Assembly (NCBI GenBank): GCA_023052935.1
Contig: JAJSOM010000038.1
Span: forward strand, 1 to 64,000
Direction: 5' to 3'
DNA: 64,000 bases
Source: Piezodorus guildinii
Lineage: Eukaryota > Arthropoda > Insecta > Hemiptera > Pentatomidae
Part shown: in pieces, positions 43,925-54,269 of the stretch
Position numbering within the stretch: position 1 is the first letter of the stretch
Layout of the letters: the number at the start of each line of letters is the position of its first letter
The notes under the pieces: model-generated
Told to the model about the DNA's origin: nothing
Databases searched by the model: none
Seen by the model: only the letters and a program-made list of their open reading frames with translations
Translations under genes and position numbers: made by a program

Positions 43925-45198
43925 TGTTGTGCTGCGTGGTTCAGTACCGACTTGATTAAAGTTATGAGTTGTTGTACCAACCCATTCATGGAAATTTCAA
44001 ACTGCCTGAGCCAGGAAGGTGGTGCGTCGTCTGGTATGTGATTTAATTTCCGTTCTCTTTGGGGTGGGTCAGGTTCCGGTAGCAGAGTAGTCGCAAAAGT
44101 TGTTTTACTTGGGGTTGAGGAAGAAGGAGGTACTGGTGGAACTTGTAAAGCTGTAGTTCTAGTTTTTATTGCCCATTCTTCTTTCTTTTTCTTCAGTTGT
44201 TCTGTAAGTTGAAGACGGTAAGGACACTGGCGAAACGAGGCGACATGTTCCTCATTGCAATTTGGACATTTGGGTTTGCCCTGTCTTGGGCATTCTGAGA
44301 TACCATGTGGTCCGGAGCAACGCACGCATTTTAGTACATATCCACAATAATTCTTCGTGTGTCCGAATTTTTGACAACGAAAACATTGGGTTAAACCATT
44401 TCGTTGTGGTACGTATTTCTCTACGCGAAAAAGAACCCTGTTGACCGCTCTGATCTTTTGGATATCTTCGATACTGACATTGGCAGGTACTGTTATAAGA
44501 ATGGGAGAGAGTAGGATTTTCGATCCATCCGATAACGATTTCTGAAGTCTTCTTACGTCTATAACTCCTACTGGCGCCAAGGCGTTCTTTACACTTTCTA
44601 GGTCTTCTTGAATATCGAGATTTTTAAGTAAGAATCGTTGAGGATGTTGTGTACCTCCGCGGACAGCAAATGTGTGGTATGTCATATTAGAATTTTCTAA
44701 GGCCTTCCTTAACGTATCTCGGTCTTTGACTGAGTCAAGAAAAATACGTACTTCTTGGCTATTGCGTCGCATGAAGTAATTTTCGATTTTTAATGAGCTC
44801 ATGTAATTTCTTATGAAGGCTGATGTATAGGTACCTGGCATTACAACCGGAGGGACTTTCGGCAATTTAGTTGTGACAGCTTGCCCTTGAGGCTCAGTGG
44901 AACTAGTATTGGTAGTAGCTAAAGGAAGGAAGGTGTTAGTAGTAACAACTGGACGTACTTCTGTCGTCTTCCTGGGTTTTGCAGTTTTCTTCGGGTATAT
45001 ATATTCATCATTTGACTGAATTTTCCGCTTGTCCGATGTTGCTTCTAATTCCATTCCTTCAACCACGTTTATCGTGGGATGTTCAAGGGAGGGAGCAAAG
45101 GACGCGGACCTGAAATGTGGGGCGATAATGGTCCCTGGGAGCTGTCCCAGCCTCGGATCGGAAGCAGGATCCGTTATAGGAGGGCTTTTGCTCTCCAT
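43921..45198 (-). CDS. Jockey ORF1: gag-like nucleocapsid protein
   Basis: About 425 residues. I chose the ATG beginning MESKSPPITDP, because the related element at 61171 starts MASDSPPIL at the same place; the upstream in-frame ATG (45226) lies in the shared 5' UTR block. The N-terminal third is Pro/Ser/Thr-rich with a basic patch. A central RRM-like/Pre_C2HC region (about residues 130-260) contains YHTFAVRG and IDVRRLQK. It is followed by three zinc knuckles at about 270-325: CFRCQKFGHTKNYC (CX2CX4HX4C), CVRCSGPHGISEC and CPNCNEEHVASFRQC. This is the standard Jockey ORF1, which packages element RNA. The C-terminus is a hydrophobic helix. Open throughout. Confidence 0.92.
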   Translation of the reverse strand: MESKSPPITDPASDPRLGQLPGTIIAPHFRSASFAPSLEHPTINVVEGMELEATSDKRKIQSNDEYIYPKKTAKPRKTTEVRPVVTTNTFLPLATTNTSSTEPQGQAVTTKLPKVPPVVMPGTYTSAFIRNYMSSLKIENYFMRRNSQEVRIFLDSVKDRDTLRKALENSNMTYHTFAVRGGTQHPQRFLLKNLDIQEDLESVKNALAPVGVIDVRRLQKSLSDGSKILLSPILITVPANVSIEDIQKIRAVNRVLFRVEKYVPQRNGLTQCFRCQKFGHTKNYCGYVLKCVRCSGPHGISECPRQGKPKCPNCNEEHVASFRQCPYRLQLTEQLKKKKEEWAIKTRTTALQVPPVPPSSSTPSKTTFATTLLPEPDPPQRERKLNHIPDDAPPSWLRQFEISMNGLVQQLITLIKSVLNHAAQQ

Positions 45199-45319
45199 GG
45201 ACACCGTGGTCCAAAGTAACCACGCCAAAAATGATATTCAAATCGAAATGTCAAACACACTTTTCGAGATGAGAAGCAAATTTATTATTCCAAATAGCAA
45301 TAAGTATTCTCTGAATTAA

Positions 45320-46030
45320 GTATTCTGATGTGGAGGTACGGAGTACCCCTGAGTCATGATTGTCATAAAATCGAAAGAGAAATGACTATTATTTTATTAA
45401 TATCTTAAGAATCTTTATTACTTATGCTCCCTTTACTTTTATTGGGATTTGTAGTTTATAAAAATATATAACACTAAATGGAAAATGAGCATGTTTTTTT
45501 TTTAGATTGATTGTAGTTGTGGTGCATGCTCTTTAAATAGTTATATTTTATGTATTTCAAGGACACTAATTGTGCCTGCTGTTGAGAATAGGAAAAAATC
45601 TATTTATTTTTATGTATGAAAAATGTAAATGAAAATTAAAACAAAAAAATTTAAATACATCCATCTGAACTACACTTATAATTATGAACGAAAATGCATT
45701 AGACAATTAATAACAGGAGCAGGAAATGAGCAATTCCAAGTCAACACTTATAAAAATAAAGATATTAAATTTATTTTGAAGAGACAATCAAATAATTTCC
45801 TTATTGATATTTGGTGAATATAAAATCTGACAAAGGAAATTTCAGGCTTCTGTCAGATAACGTCACTCTTTAATCAAACACGTCCGAAACATTATTCGGT
45901 CTGATATTGAGCCTGTATACTCGATATATGATTGATAGCAGCTCTTAATTACCTGAAAAGTATTTGTTCAAGCAATCTCGCGTTATCTCAGGCGATACAG
46001 TTGTCTGTTTTATTCTCTTTTAAGTTTTCT
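45320..46030. other. No recognised feature; upstream region of the nested gene
   Basis: A+T-rich, with one 62-codon frame lacking any family resemblance. The last 100 bp presumably hold the promoter of the gene at 46073; I see no confident TATA box. Confidence 0.4.
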
Positions 46031-46072
46031 TTGAACAAGTGAGTTCGTTAGAATATCCCTCTAGTCGCGACG

Positions 46073-46735
46073 ATGTGGCCACTGATTCTTATTGGGATTT
46101 TCTCATTAGCGTCCGCAAGTTTGACTCCATATGACATCTCGGCGGTTGTAGACAATGTCATAGCGCACGGCAACGAAATTATAACGAGCAATGGCTTCAG
46201 GAACATCAGCCTCCCGGACGTCTTCAACGGCAATCTCTTCGTCAAGCGGCAATTCTTCACAGGTTCTCTGGAAGACCTTGCCACTTTCCGCAGGATAGGC
46301 GAAGCTAACGTGACGACAAAATCTCAGGGGACCATGACTCAGTACAGCATCGAGACCGCAGTCGGCTTGGAGTCTCTCGAAGTGGCGTACCGGTACCACA
46401 TTAAGATCCTATGGATCTTTCAAACTTCCGGTTTAATGAGGATAAGGGTAAAGAAGAACTCTGCTATGGCCAAAGCTGACCTAGTCACTGACACCAATGG
46501 TGGCGATTGCGCTCTCCTGTCGAAGGACCTCGACGTGCTTACCATGGACGACATCGATGTGACCATCCAAGAAGGCGGTTTCATGGGAAGTATCATCGCG
46601 CAATTCGTGAAGTTAGTCCTGCGCTTTTTTCTTCCTAACTTGGTGCAAGTTGTGAACAGTGAGCTTGATGAGTTTAACGAGAATTATCCAGTAAGTCCGG
46701 AAATTACCCAATATGTGTGCCAATTCTTTGTATAA
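46073..46735 (+). CDS. Secreted group-7-allergen/JHBP-like protein, nested in intron
   Basis: 220 residues. Signal peptide at about residues 1-16 (MWPLILIGIFSLASAS). The mature part starts with an amphipathic helix (DISAVVDNVIAHGNEIITSN) and shows the group-7-allergen pattern: LPDVFNG, GSLEDLATFRRIGEANVTT, paired beta segments around VGLESLEVAYRYHIK and SGLMRIRVKKNSAMAKADLV, a GGDCALLSKDLDVLTMDDID block and a long C-terminal amphipathic helix ending YVCQFFV. NVTT and NISL are glycosylation sequons. Such proteins bind hydrophobic ligands outside the cell. It has the same overall layout as the 27094 gene, but the two are well diverged. The gene is intronless as seen and lies on the same strand inside the DIP-like intron. 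Confidence 0.8.
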   Translation: MWPLILIGIFSLASASLTPYDISAVVDNVIAHGNEIITSNGFRNISLPDVFNGNLFVKRQFFTGSLEDLATFRRIGEANVTTKSQGTMTQYSIETAVGLESLEVAYRYHIKILWIFQTSGLMRIRVKKNSAMAKADLVTDTNGGDCALLSKDLDVLTMDDIDVTIQEGGFMGSIIAQFVKLVLRFFLPNLVQVVNSELDEFNENYPVSPEITQYVCQFFV

Positions 46736-46739
46736 ACAC

Positions 46740-46745
46740 AATAAA
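46740..46745 (+). terminator. Polyadenylation signal AATAAA, duplicated by an insertion
   Basis: Only five bases separate it from the TAA stop. It is part of the 13-bp sequence CAATAAAATATTG that flanks the element at 46752-47182, so a second AATAAA exists at 47184-47189. Confidence 0.6.
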
Positions 46746-46750
46746 ATATT

Positions 46751-46868
46751 GTGGATGTAATTAGTTGACCGTTGTGAATTACTGGAAGGAATTAGTCCGT
46801 GGATGTAATTAGTTGACCGTTGTGAATTACTAGAAGGAATTATTCCGTGGATGTAATTATTTGACCGT
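46751..46868 (+). repeat. 48-bp tandem repeat, about 2.4 copies
   Basis: Copies begin at 46751, 46799 and 46847 with GTGGATGTAATTA. The first two differ at only a few positions, and the third stops after TTTGACCG. Confidence 0.95.
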
Positions 46869-47182
46869 TTGATACCTGTGTAAATTTTGTTTAGTAAACT
46901 TTTTTTTTTGTATAACACTTTCAATATTATACTATAGTCATTTTATTTTAATTAAGTTTTTTTTTACATTCATAGTTCTTCTGTTAGATTTTAATACCGG
47001 CGTTCTCTAGCTCAATAGGTTATATAATATTGTATGTAATGTCATTGAAATTGTTTTTCTTTTTATCTTTTTAACCCTGATGATGACCCACAAAGGGGGG
47101 TCGAAACGTTGGTCAACAATAAATAGTTGAAACTATTTAGCTGTTACATTTAATGACCGCTACCCAGACTAATTCCTTCCAA
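46752..47182. mobile_element. 431-bp hammerhead-bearing element with 13-bp target duplication
   Basis: Flanked by CAATAAAATATTG at 46739-46751 and 47183-47195. The left part holds about 2.4 tandem copies of a 48-bp unit (from 46751). The right part holds a hammerhead-like core (47076-47114) and ends GACTAATTCCTTCC, the inverse of GGAAGGAATTAGTC in the 48-bp unit, so the ends are partly inverted. No protein. It is related in its core to the elements at 0.6-1.2 and 37.7 kb. Confidence 0.7.
47076..47114 (+). ncRNA. Hammerhead-ribozyme-like motif 5
   Basis: CTGATGA (canonical), stem II TGACCC / GGGTC with an ACAAAGGG-type loop, then GAAAC and GTTGGTCAAC. The stem II bases differ from the other motifs while pairing is kept, which supports a real structure. 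Confidence 0.4.
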
Positions 47183-47195
47183 CAATAAAATATTG

Positions 47196-47778
47196 TTCAC
47201 AAGATTGTATTTCACAATCACTTAATGAAGAAGTGCGATATTTAATGACTATTTTTTTTAAATATGTATACTTTTATTGAGTTTCTGTAATGTGGATAAA
47301 CTCTATATTTCCATTGCTTCTAGTACTAGATGACTGTAAGACTGTCTGATCTGGAATCATAAATATGTACAGCTATATAATGGAGATTGAATTATTAACT
47401 TCTAAGTTAGTACTTTGTGAAGCTCTTTATGAGAGAGCATTAATTATTCCAGGATAAAGTCGCAAATAACCTGAAAAACATTGGCTATGGTTGATCATCT
47501 TGAGATACTCCTAATGTAAATGTAAACATATTTTTAAGTGTATATAATTTGTGTGCAATCATTTAGTGTTAGGTATTAGTGATTTACTCACAATTATTAG
47601 TTATAACATGATTTGTCAAGACTGATTTAAATGATATAATATAAATATGTATATTATTATTTGGTTAATAATATAAAAGTTTTTTGTATCATCAATACAA
47701 CTATAATATAAACGAATAATATATGTTACTGTATAAATATTAATACATTTTATATTTGGCTGAAGCATAACATTTTTA
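47196..47778. other. No recognised feature
   Basis: About 580 bp of A+T-rich intron sequence without repeats shared in the window. Confidence 0.4.
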
Positions 47779-48165
47779 CTTTCACTTACCTATATATGAA
47801 ATATATAGTGATGAGATGTATTGCGATCGTGAAAATTTTAGTCCCACAAAAAGGCCTGTGTGTGTTATGACTCCAGCGCGTTAACGAAGAGTCCTTTAAA
47901 ACTGAAGTTTCATATTTAAATCATCTATAAGCCCGAGATTGGATGCACCTTTTAACGATTTTCTCAAAAACGGCTCTTACGATTTTGATTAAACCCTACA
48001 TATAGATGTAAAATTTGATGGCCTTTAATATCATGTAATTTTCATTCCGACTGAAACAATCTGACAGGGCTAAACAGCTGATATTTTAAACTTTCTTCCT
48101 CTGAATTAACTTTAATTTTCTAGATACTAAAAAATAAAAAAATAACAATATAATCCTGTTGTAAA
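47779..48165 (-). mobile_element. Helentron/HINE-like element, 3' end only (copy 7)
   Basis: Inverted; the left edge is CTTTCACTTACCTATATATG. It follows the consensus (GCGATCGTGAAAATTTTAG, AAAAAGGCCTGTGTGTGTTA, GGCCTTTAATATCATG) until about 48165, then stops. More diverged than other copies. Confidence 0.55.
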
Positions 48166-48198
48166 CGATTTAGAAATGTAGTAAAATAATGTTTACGA

Positions 48199-48201
<3 letters not shown>

Positions 48202-48296
<95 letters not shown>
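48202..48296. repeat. (AT)n microsatellite
   Basis: About 47 AT units without interruption. Confidence 0.97.
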
Positions 48297-48297
<1 letters not shown>

Positions 48298-48831
48298 ATA
48301 CATTTCAGTAGCACTGTTATGCAATGAGAATTATGAGGAGTTTATAATGTATTATTAATTATTTATGATAGAAAGACATCTAAATAAATAGGGGTAATCA
48401 ACAACAAAGGTTAAAATGTCCCTATCTCGAGCCTCTTCTGAATGGAAGTTGTCAGCCAGGTGGCTAGTGTAATATACTTATAAAGCAAGATTTATGGAGA
48501 CCCCTCTATGATCTTCGAAAAAACCTTGAAATACATTTATTTTCTTATCTTATAAGATGCTGCCTTAAATCTCCCTTCTAGAGGACTTCCTATGTCAACT
48601 TCCCTCCTCTTCTGTTTACAAAATAACCATAAGAAAAAAATTGTGAGCTAAAATTTACAACATATAAGATTTCCAGATAGAAAAATATAAAATAAGTTGA
48701 AAAAAAAAAAAAAAAAGCTGAAGAATTGGTCGGTATAGTTTTAAGTGCGAGAGGTGTTGGAAAATATAGCAATGTAAGGAAAAGCGCCAGATGTAACCTA
48801 AAAAAACAAGTGATAGGAAAGCTATAGGGGT

Positions 48832-49883
48832 AGGGATTGCAATCTGGAAAACCGGATCCGGTAATCCGGCTGATCCGGCATCATCATACGTTAATCGGAT
48901 CTAATTATAGCAATTTTTGGCCAAAAATAGTGCAGTTTAATGATAAAAAGTACTTTAAGTGCGTTACATTTGGTGAACATGTGCGATGGTGTCGTTCGAC
49001 GCCAAATTACATCACGCCATTCGTTCAATTCAGCATCATTAGTTCGCCTTTCGCGAGACAATACATGTGTTTTTGTTTTGTTAGTGCTTGACCTAAATGT
49101 AAGTAAACCGATATTATTATCTTGGATATACGCGAGCTATATATAGCGTCCTATAAGTTGGCTGTAGAGGAACTTCTGAACCAAATATAACATTTTTTTA
49201 AGAGAAATTACTCACTCAAGTACTGACTCACTCAAATGTTAAGGTACTGAATTATATGAGAAACTGCTTACAAATATATTGAAATCTAGGATCTAGGAGT
49301 ATGAAATCTATACTCCACTTTCTCAGATAGCTCAATAAATTCATTAAGTTTCTTTATAAAATCTTATATAATTATCCTTGCGTAATTAACTCAGATAGGA
49401 ATTGTGATAGCAATAATTTTTAATTATTTGAGAATGCTAACGATTACAAACAAGTCTTTTATTTATGATGGACAACATCATATTTTGATGATTATGTCTA
49501 ATGAATGGCATAATTATTACAACAATGAGCTTGTATTATAAGTGTAAATCTATAAATTATTCTACTGACAATATTTTTTTTCAAATAGTATGTAAGTACT
49601 AATAACTTTAGAGTTTCGTCTTAATTTTCAGCAATGCTAATCAGTAGCCGACTGTTTTAGTAGCCATTAAACTATTACTTGTTACCTACTACTAAACTTT
49701 AATTTTTTGCTCCATATCTAATCCTAACATAAATTTTATTTTATTAACTTCCTATTCTGATTACAATTATACTCGAATAACTCACTAACAGTCCATCTTG
49801 GACCGAAAAGTAAAAATCAATCTGATTTTGTCGAACCATCCGGATCCGGCCGGATTGAAAATGACACCGGATTGCAATCCCTA
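48832..49883. mobile_element. hAT-type non-autonomous element with 8-bp target duplication
   Basis: Terminal inverted repeats TAGGGATTGCAATC at both ends, with further inverted GGATCCGG blocks just inside. The 8-bp duplication TATAGGGG (48824-48831 and 49884-49891) is perfect, diagnostic of the hAT class. The 1052-bp interior has no transposase, only frames under 85 codons. Confidence 0.92.
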
Positions 49884-50104
49884 TATAGGGGACACCGTTC
49901 AAGTCCATAATCGTGAGATGTGACTTAGAGTCTAACTTCTTATTATTGTACTTCTTATGTATTATGTTGTGGAAAGCTATAATAATTTCTCACACACAGT
50001 ATTCTCAATCACACTAAATAAGAAAAGTAAATTTAGAATCATTGTACAGAATGTGTTTACTTTAACATTACAAACAAAGATAGTCACAAAAAGGATTGAG
50101 ATAG

Positions 50105-50640
50105 CTCAGTGAAAACGAGTTAGATTGGAAAATTATGTTTTTGAGTTTGTTCCAAGCTTCCAATACCTTGGAACAACTGGAAAATAGAAAATATGGAAAA
50201 GGAAGCCGAAATAAGTTCCAGGTTAGCAGCAGCCAACAAAGCATAGTTTTCTTTGTCGAAGTTTGTTAGAAGACTTTTAAAGAAGCTAGAAAAATAAAAT
50301 CAGAATATATAAGGGCCTTAAAAGGCCCACGGTGACTTAACGTGTGAAACATGGACGCTAAACAAGTCTGTCGCCCTTGAGGTTGATTACTTTAAAAGGA
50401 AAATTCTGAGACTGATCTCTTAAGTAAAATAATATTAGGCGTATACACAGAAACTCGGATCTCTACGCTGGATATCGAGAGAGAGCAAATGCTCTCTAAA
50501 TGCAAGTAGGAACACACCAAGCGGTAAAACATCAGGAGCGCGTTGAAAAAGTAGTGTCGTCTCAAACATAAGGCAAGCAAAAATGATGCTGCTGGGCGCA
50601 ATGATTGAGGAGGCCAAGGATAGCTTTAAGCGTCTATCGC
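50105..50640 (+). pseudogene. Heavily decayed LINE reverse transcriptase remnant
   Basis: In shifting frames: a VFEFVPSFQYLGTT block, EAEISSRLAAANKA, FVRRLLKK, CETWTLNKS and YFKRKILRLIS. The order FxYLG, ExExxSRxxxxNxA, CETW, KRKILR is that of the LINE type at 1796. Several stops and shifts. Confidence 0.6.
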
Positions 50641-50814
50641 GCCAATCACGGAAAAATCTAGTGCGGGCAACACACAACTTTCACATACCTCCATTTTTAA
50701 AATCAATGAAAGAATTTTCAAATACAGTTACAGATGAAAATACGTGAAACTATTGACAAATTAATTAAATAGAATTTCTGTATAAACATGTGTTTTATTA
50801 AAAAATCTACTATA

Positions 50815-51015
50815 GCATTTCCAAGTCAATTGTAACTTTTTCCAAGTCAAATGTAACCTTTTCCAAGTCAAATGTAACCCTTTCCATTTCAAATGTAACC
50901 CTTTCCAAGTCAAATGTAACTTTTTCCATTTCAAATGTCACCTTTTCCATTTCATATGTCACCTTTTCCATTTCAAATGTTACCTTTTCCAAGTCAAATG
51001 TCACCTTTTTCTTCA
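50815..51015 (-). repeat. 21-bp minisatellite encoding a heptad-like frame
   Basis: About nine 21-bp units of the type CCTTTTCCAAGTCAAATGTAA. On the minus strand they read as KVTFDLE / KVTFEME, a seven-residue repeat, open for 68 codons from 51016 to 50810. The two unit types (CAAGTC and CATTTC) are interspersed. I regard it as a minisatellite, not a proven gene. A related piece is at 60420-60490. Confidence 0.85.
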
Positions 51016-51224
51016 CTTCTATCCTTAAATATTCCGTTTTATTTATTTATTTATTAAAAAATAATTAGTTTAATTAAAATTATGACTTTTTTAATAATTT
51101 TGGCATATCATATCACTGTTTTTTTTAGATATTTGATATCAAGTTCTGTTTTTACGAACTAATATTTAAAAAAAAATATTTAGTTTTAAAATAGTTGTTG
51201 ATTTTGAATTTTTAGAGGGGAGGG

Positions 51225-51730
51225 ATAGTTTTTGGGAATAATTAATGTGTTTTCGGGTATTATGATGACGTTTTTCAAGATGTATTTTTGCGTGCATATT
51301 AACTCGTATTTACTTTTAATGTTTTTTATTGATATAGGGAATAATTATTTTTCTTTCGGGGGGGCTATGATTACGTTTTTCGAGCTGTATTTTTTATCGC
51401 TCATGCGTATTTCAACTTGAATTTACTGTTAATGTTTTTTATTGATATAGGGATTAATTATTGTGCTTTCGGGTGGTTATGATTACGTTTTTCGAGCTGT
51501 ATTTTTTATCGCTCATGCGTATTTCAAATCGCATTTACTTTTAATGTTTTTTATTGATATAGGGATTAATTATTGTGCTTTCGGGTGGTTGTGATTACAT
51601 TTTTTGAGCTGTATTTTTTATCGCTCATGGATATCTCAACTCGCATTTGCTTTTTATGTTTTTTATTGATATAGGGATGAATTATCGTGCATTCGGGTGG
51701 TTATGATTACATTTTTTGAGCTCTAAATAA
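51225..51730 (+). repeat. 112-bp tandem repeat, about 4 copies
   Basis: TTTTATTGATATAGGGA recurs at about 51326, 51439, 51551 and 51663. Each copy also has TTCGGGTGGTTATGATTACG and a GAGCTGTATTTTTTATCGC block. Confidence 0.9.
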
Positions 51731-52229
51731 TTATAATTATGTTAATTATATAGATAATTATTTTTATTGAAATTAACAAAATTAAATGTACTTTAGAGGA
51801 AGAAAATTTAAAATATCGACATTTAAGCCCTGTCAGACCATTTTAATGAGAATGAAACCTACATAATTTTAAAGCCCATTAAATTTAACTTCCATATAGG
51901 GAGTTTAATCAAAATAGTCGGAACCGTTTTTGAGAAAATCGAAAAAAGGTGCAAAATGCATGGTATAATGCTCTTCTGGTAAGCTCATTTTGACGAAAAA
52001 GGTTTTGTAACGTCTCGGGCGTATATTTGTCTTTGATATGAAATTTCAGTTTCATAGGACTTACCGTTTCAGCCCGGGAGTTACCACACACACACACACC
52101 TTTTTGCGGGACTTGGTTATTTGGACTCAGGGGACCCTTAGATGTGTATTTCCGTTGATAACCGAAACTCGAAAATTTTAACGATCGCAATACTTTCCCT
52201 TATTATATATAGTAAGTGAAAGCAATACA

Positions 52230-53300
52230 TTAATAATTTTTTGGAACTACAGCTGCCTTAGGGAAACAGTCGGTCGAAAATATAGCAGTCAGTACTTTAT
52301 TCCGGACAGCAACATTTATTTTTCTATGAATGAATTATTACAGCATCAAATAAAATAAAGAATTTGTGAATCGGTCTTCCAATAATTGTTGGACGGTATT
52401 ATCCTCCTAAAAGTTTGATAAAGAGGAGAGCAGAAAATCCCAAGTGGACCTCCATGTTTTTAGTGGATTATATTTAAGAAGTAGGGAAGAGACCATTATT
52501 TAACGATAGAAAAGGACTCACCGGAGCTCCAGTTGAGACTAATTGGACTGAATTTCATGGAACTCTGGAACCCCCCTTCCCCTCCACTGGAAATACCTTA
52601 AGAACACTTAAAGATAACAATCATAGGAAGAGGTCGCAGGCATTTTATTACTCCAAGAATGGGAGCTATAACAAGGCATCGCACCTCGTCATCTTACAAA
52701 AGACGAATCTTGCATAAAGTGAATATTATTCAAACAACAAAGGATATGCCATGAAAAATGAGTTTATCAACTTAATTTTTTAAGTAACCTATAACTAAAG
52801 TATGTTCGCTTCCAAAATATCAAGGCTTGATTTTACATTCTTCAATATTTTAGTTAAAATTGTTTAGAAATAGTTAGTAATTAGTCAAAGCAAAACAAAA
52901 AAATATAATATTTTACTTTTTTTATTTAACGTCAAGGTTTCACGCCAAAAATTTTCAAGGTCACTTATACGAGAAACAAATTAAAATAATAAGATTTTTA
53001 ATTTAACAGATAGAGGAAGGATGACATCATTTATATCAAGGTTTAAATGGATAAATAACACACGTTGAAAGCTACTTTCTGACATTTAACCATATGTTTC
53101 TGTATTAAAACAGTATACATTCATTAACCACCCCTATTCTTTACTTTTCTTGACATACTATAATCCTAGTTATGTTTATAACATAAAACAAATATGAACT
53201 AAATTAAACATGAGTAGAAATTTTTAAAATTTTTTTAATAAAGTTGTGTTTCCATTTAATTAAATAATTATAATTGATAGAGGGAGATACAAAACTTAAA
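52230..53300. other. No recognised feature
   Basis: About 1.07 kb of intron sequence. No open frame or repeat shared in the window is convincing. Confidence 0.4.
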
Positions 53301-53304
53301 AAAA

Positions 53305-53575
53305 ATAACCTTTGGTGTGGTGACTAGCATAAAAACATCTTCTGTGCCCAAGGTCTTGGGTTTAGACACGGCAAAATTTCCCTGGAATTTTTAAAATGGA
53401 GTAAAAAATCTTTGGTCATTCCGTCCTTCAGAGAGAACATAAAATAGGCGACTCGAGTTTCTGTGATGTCAGGTACTCGTTTCAAGACCCGTATCCTACT
53501 TAAACCTGAAAAAGTAACATTTAGGACTCTAACTGTTGCATCGTCTGATCAGCTACTGTAGGATAAAATTATGAT
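53305..53575 (+). mobile_element. tRNA-derived SINE, diverged copy
   Basis: Degraded head (GGTGTGGTGACTAGCATAA, CTTGGGTTTAGACACGGC), body TCCGTCCTTCAGAGAGAAC, GATGTCAGGTACTCG and ACTGTTGCATCGTCTGATC. Same family as 37403 but older. Confidence 0.75.
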
Positions 53576-53589
53576 CAATGGATTTTTTA

Positions 53590-54135
53590 TATATTAATTT
53601 ATTGAAATTTACAACTGTATTAGTAAATACATCAAGTAAATTGGAGAATATGCCCATTGGCAACACTCCACTAGGTAATCTACACTAGAAGGTCTCGGGG
53701 CCATCTTCTTTTCAGACGCCTCGGAGGATTGTCACGAACGGTAGAGGAAGCAAGCATTGAAACTAGTGGGTTAATGTGGGTGTGGGGTTTGTCATGGAAG
53801 GAATGATGCATCGTACGGTCCAATTCAGCAACATATGGTGCATTAAGGTCTTTATGGATGAGTTTGTTGGCGACAAAGTAAGGAGCATTGAGGATTTTTC
53901 GAAGGATTTTGGATTGTAGGGATTGAATACGGGAAGAATTAAATGGTTTAGTAGAGCCCCAATGCTCAACCCCGTACTTCGAGATAGGCCTTATGATGCT
54001 AATATAGATGAGCCTTTTGTAGTTAAGAGGAAGGTTATAGCGTCTGTCCAGTAAATGTTGAAGTAAGCGAACGCGTTGGGCAGTTTCTTGTCGTTTCAGT
54101 CTTTCGTGCGGATTTAAATGGATTAAAATACATAA
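53590..54135 (-). pseudogene. Jockey-type LINE 3' fragment
   Basis: A 152-codon minus-strand frame: RLLQHLLDRRYNLPLNYKRL, IYISIIRPISKYGVEHWGST, KILRKILNAPYFVANKLIHK, ending RRLKRRWPRDLLV. The 3' UTR runs to about 53590. Same family as 24905 and 38771, opposite strand to the host gene. Confidence 0.85.
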
Positions 54136-54269
54136 CATAGAAGAATAAAACTAATTAAAGTAGGTAATGTAAACAACTTATGGAGCATTTATCGTGTGAT
54201 TTAATTTCCTCAGAAACCAAACTACGATTCACAGAGATTAGTTATAGTGTAGGTTCATCTCTTTTTTAA

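Larger units (their letters stand above)
41030..45235 (-). mobile_element. Nearly full-length Jockey-clade LINE (element I)
   Basis: About 4.2 kb on the minus strand, opposite to the host gene. The short 5' UTR begins near TTTTTGGCGTGGTTA, a block shared with the second element at 61.13 kb. ORF1 (45198-43921) and ORF2 (43924-41342) overlap by ATGA. A 3' UTR of about 310 bp ends in A/T-rich repeats near 41030-41090. Apart from one in-frame stop in ORF2 it looks intact, so it is a recent insertion. Confidence 0.9.
50657..52222 (+). mobile_element. Helentron/HINE-like element with expanded interior (copy 5)
   Basis: The 5' part (TCTAGTGCGGGCAACACACA...) runs to about 50812, and the 3' part resumes near 51770 (AAATGTACTTTAGAGGAAG) and ends at TATATAGTAAGTGAAAG (52222). 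Between them lie a 21-bp minisatellite and a 112-bp tandem repeat instead of the usual roughly 300 bp. Confidence 0.65.

Noticed and set aside
45226..45228. Upstream ATG for Jockey ORF1 (MAWLLWTTVS...)
   Set aside because: The sister element shows the conserved protein starts at the later ATG, and this upstream part lies in the shared 5' UTR block.
48120..48314. 64-residue frame with a long IYIYIY run
   Set aside because: Produced by the (AT)n microsatellite.
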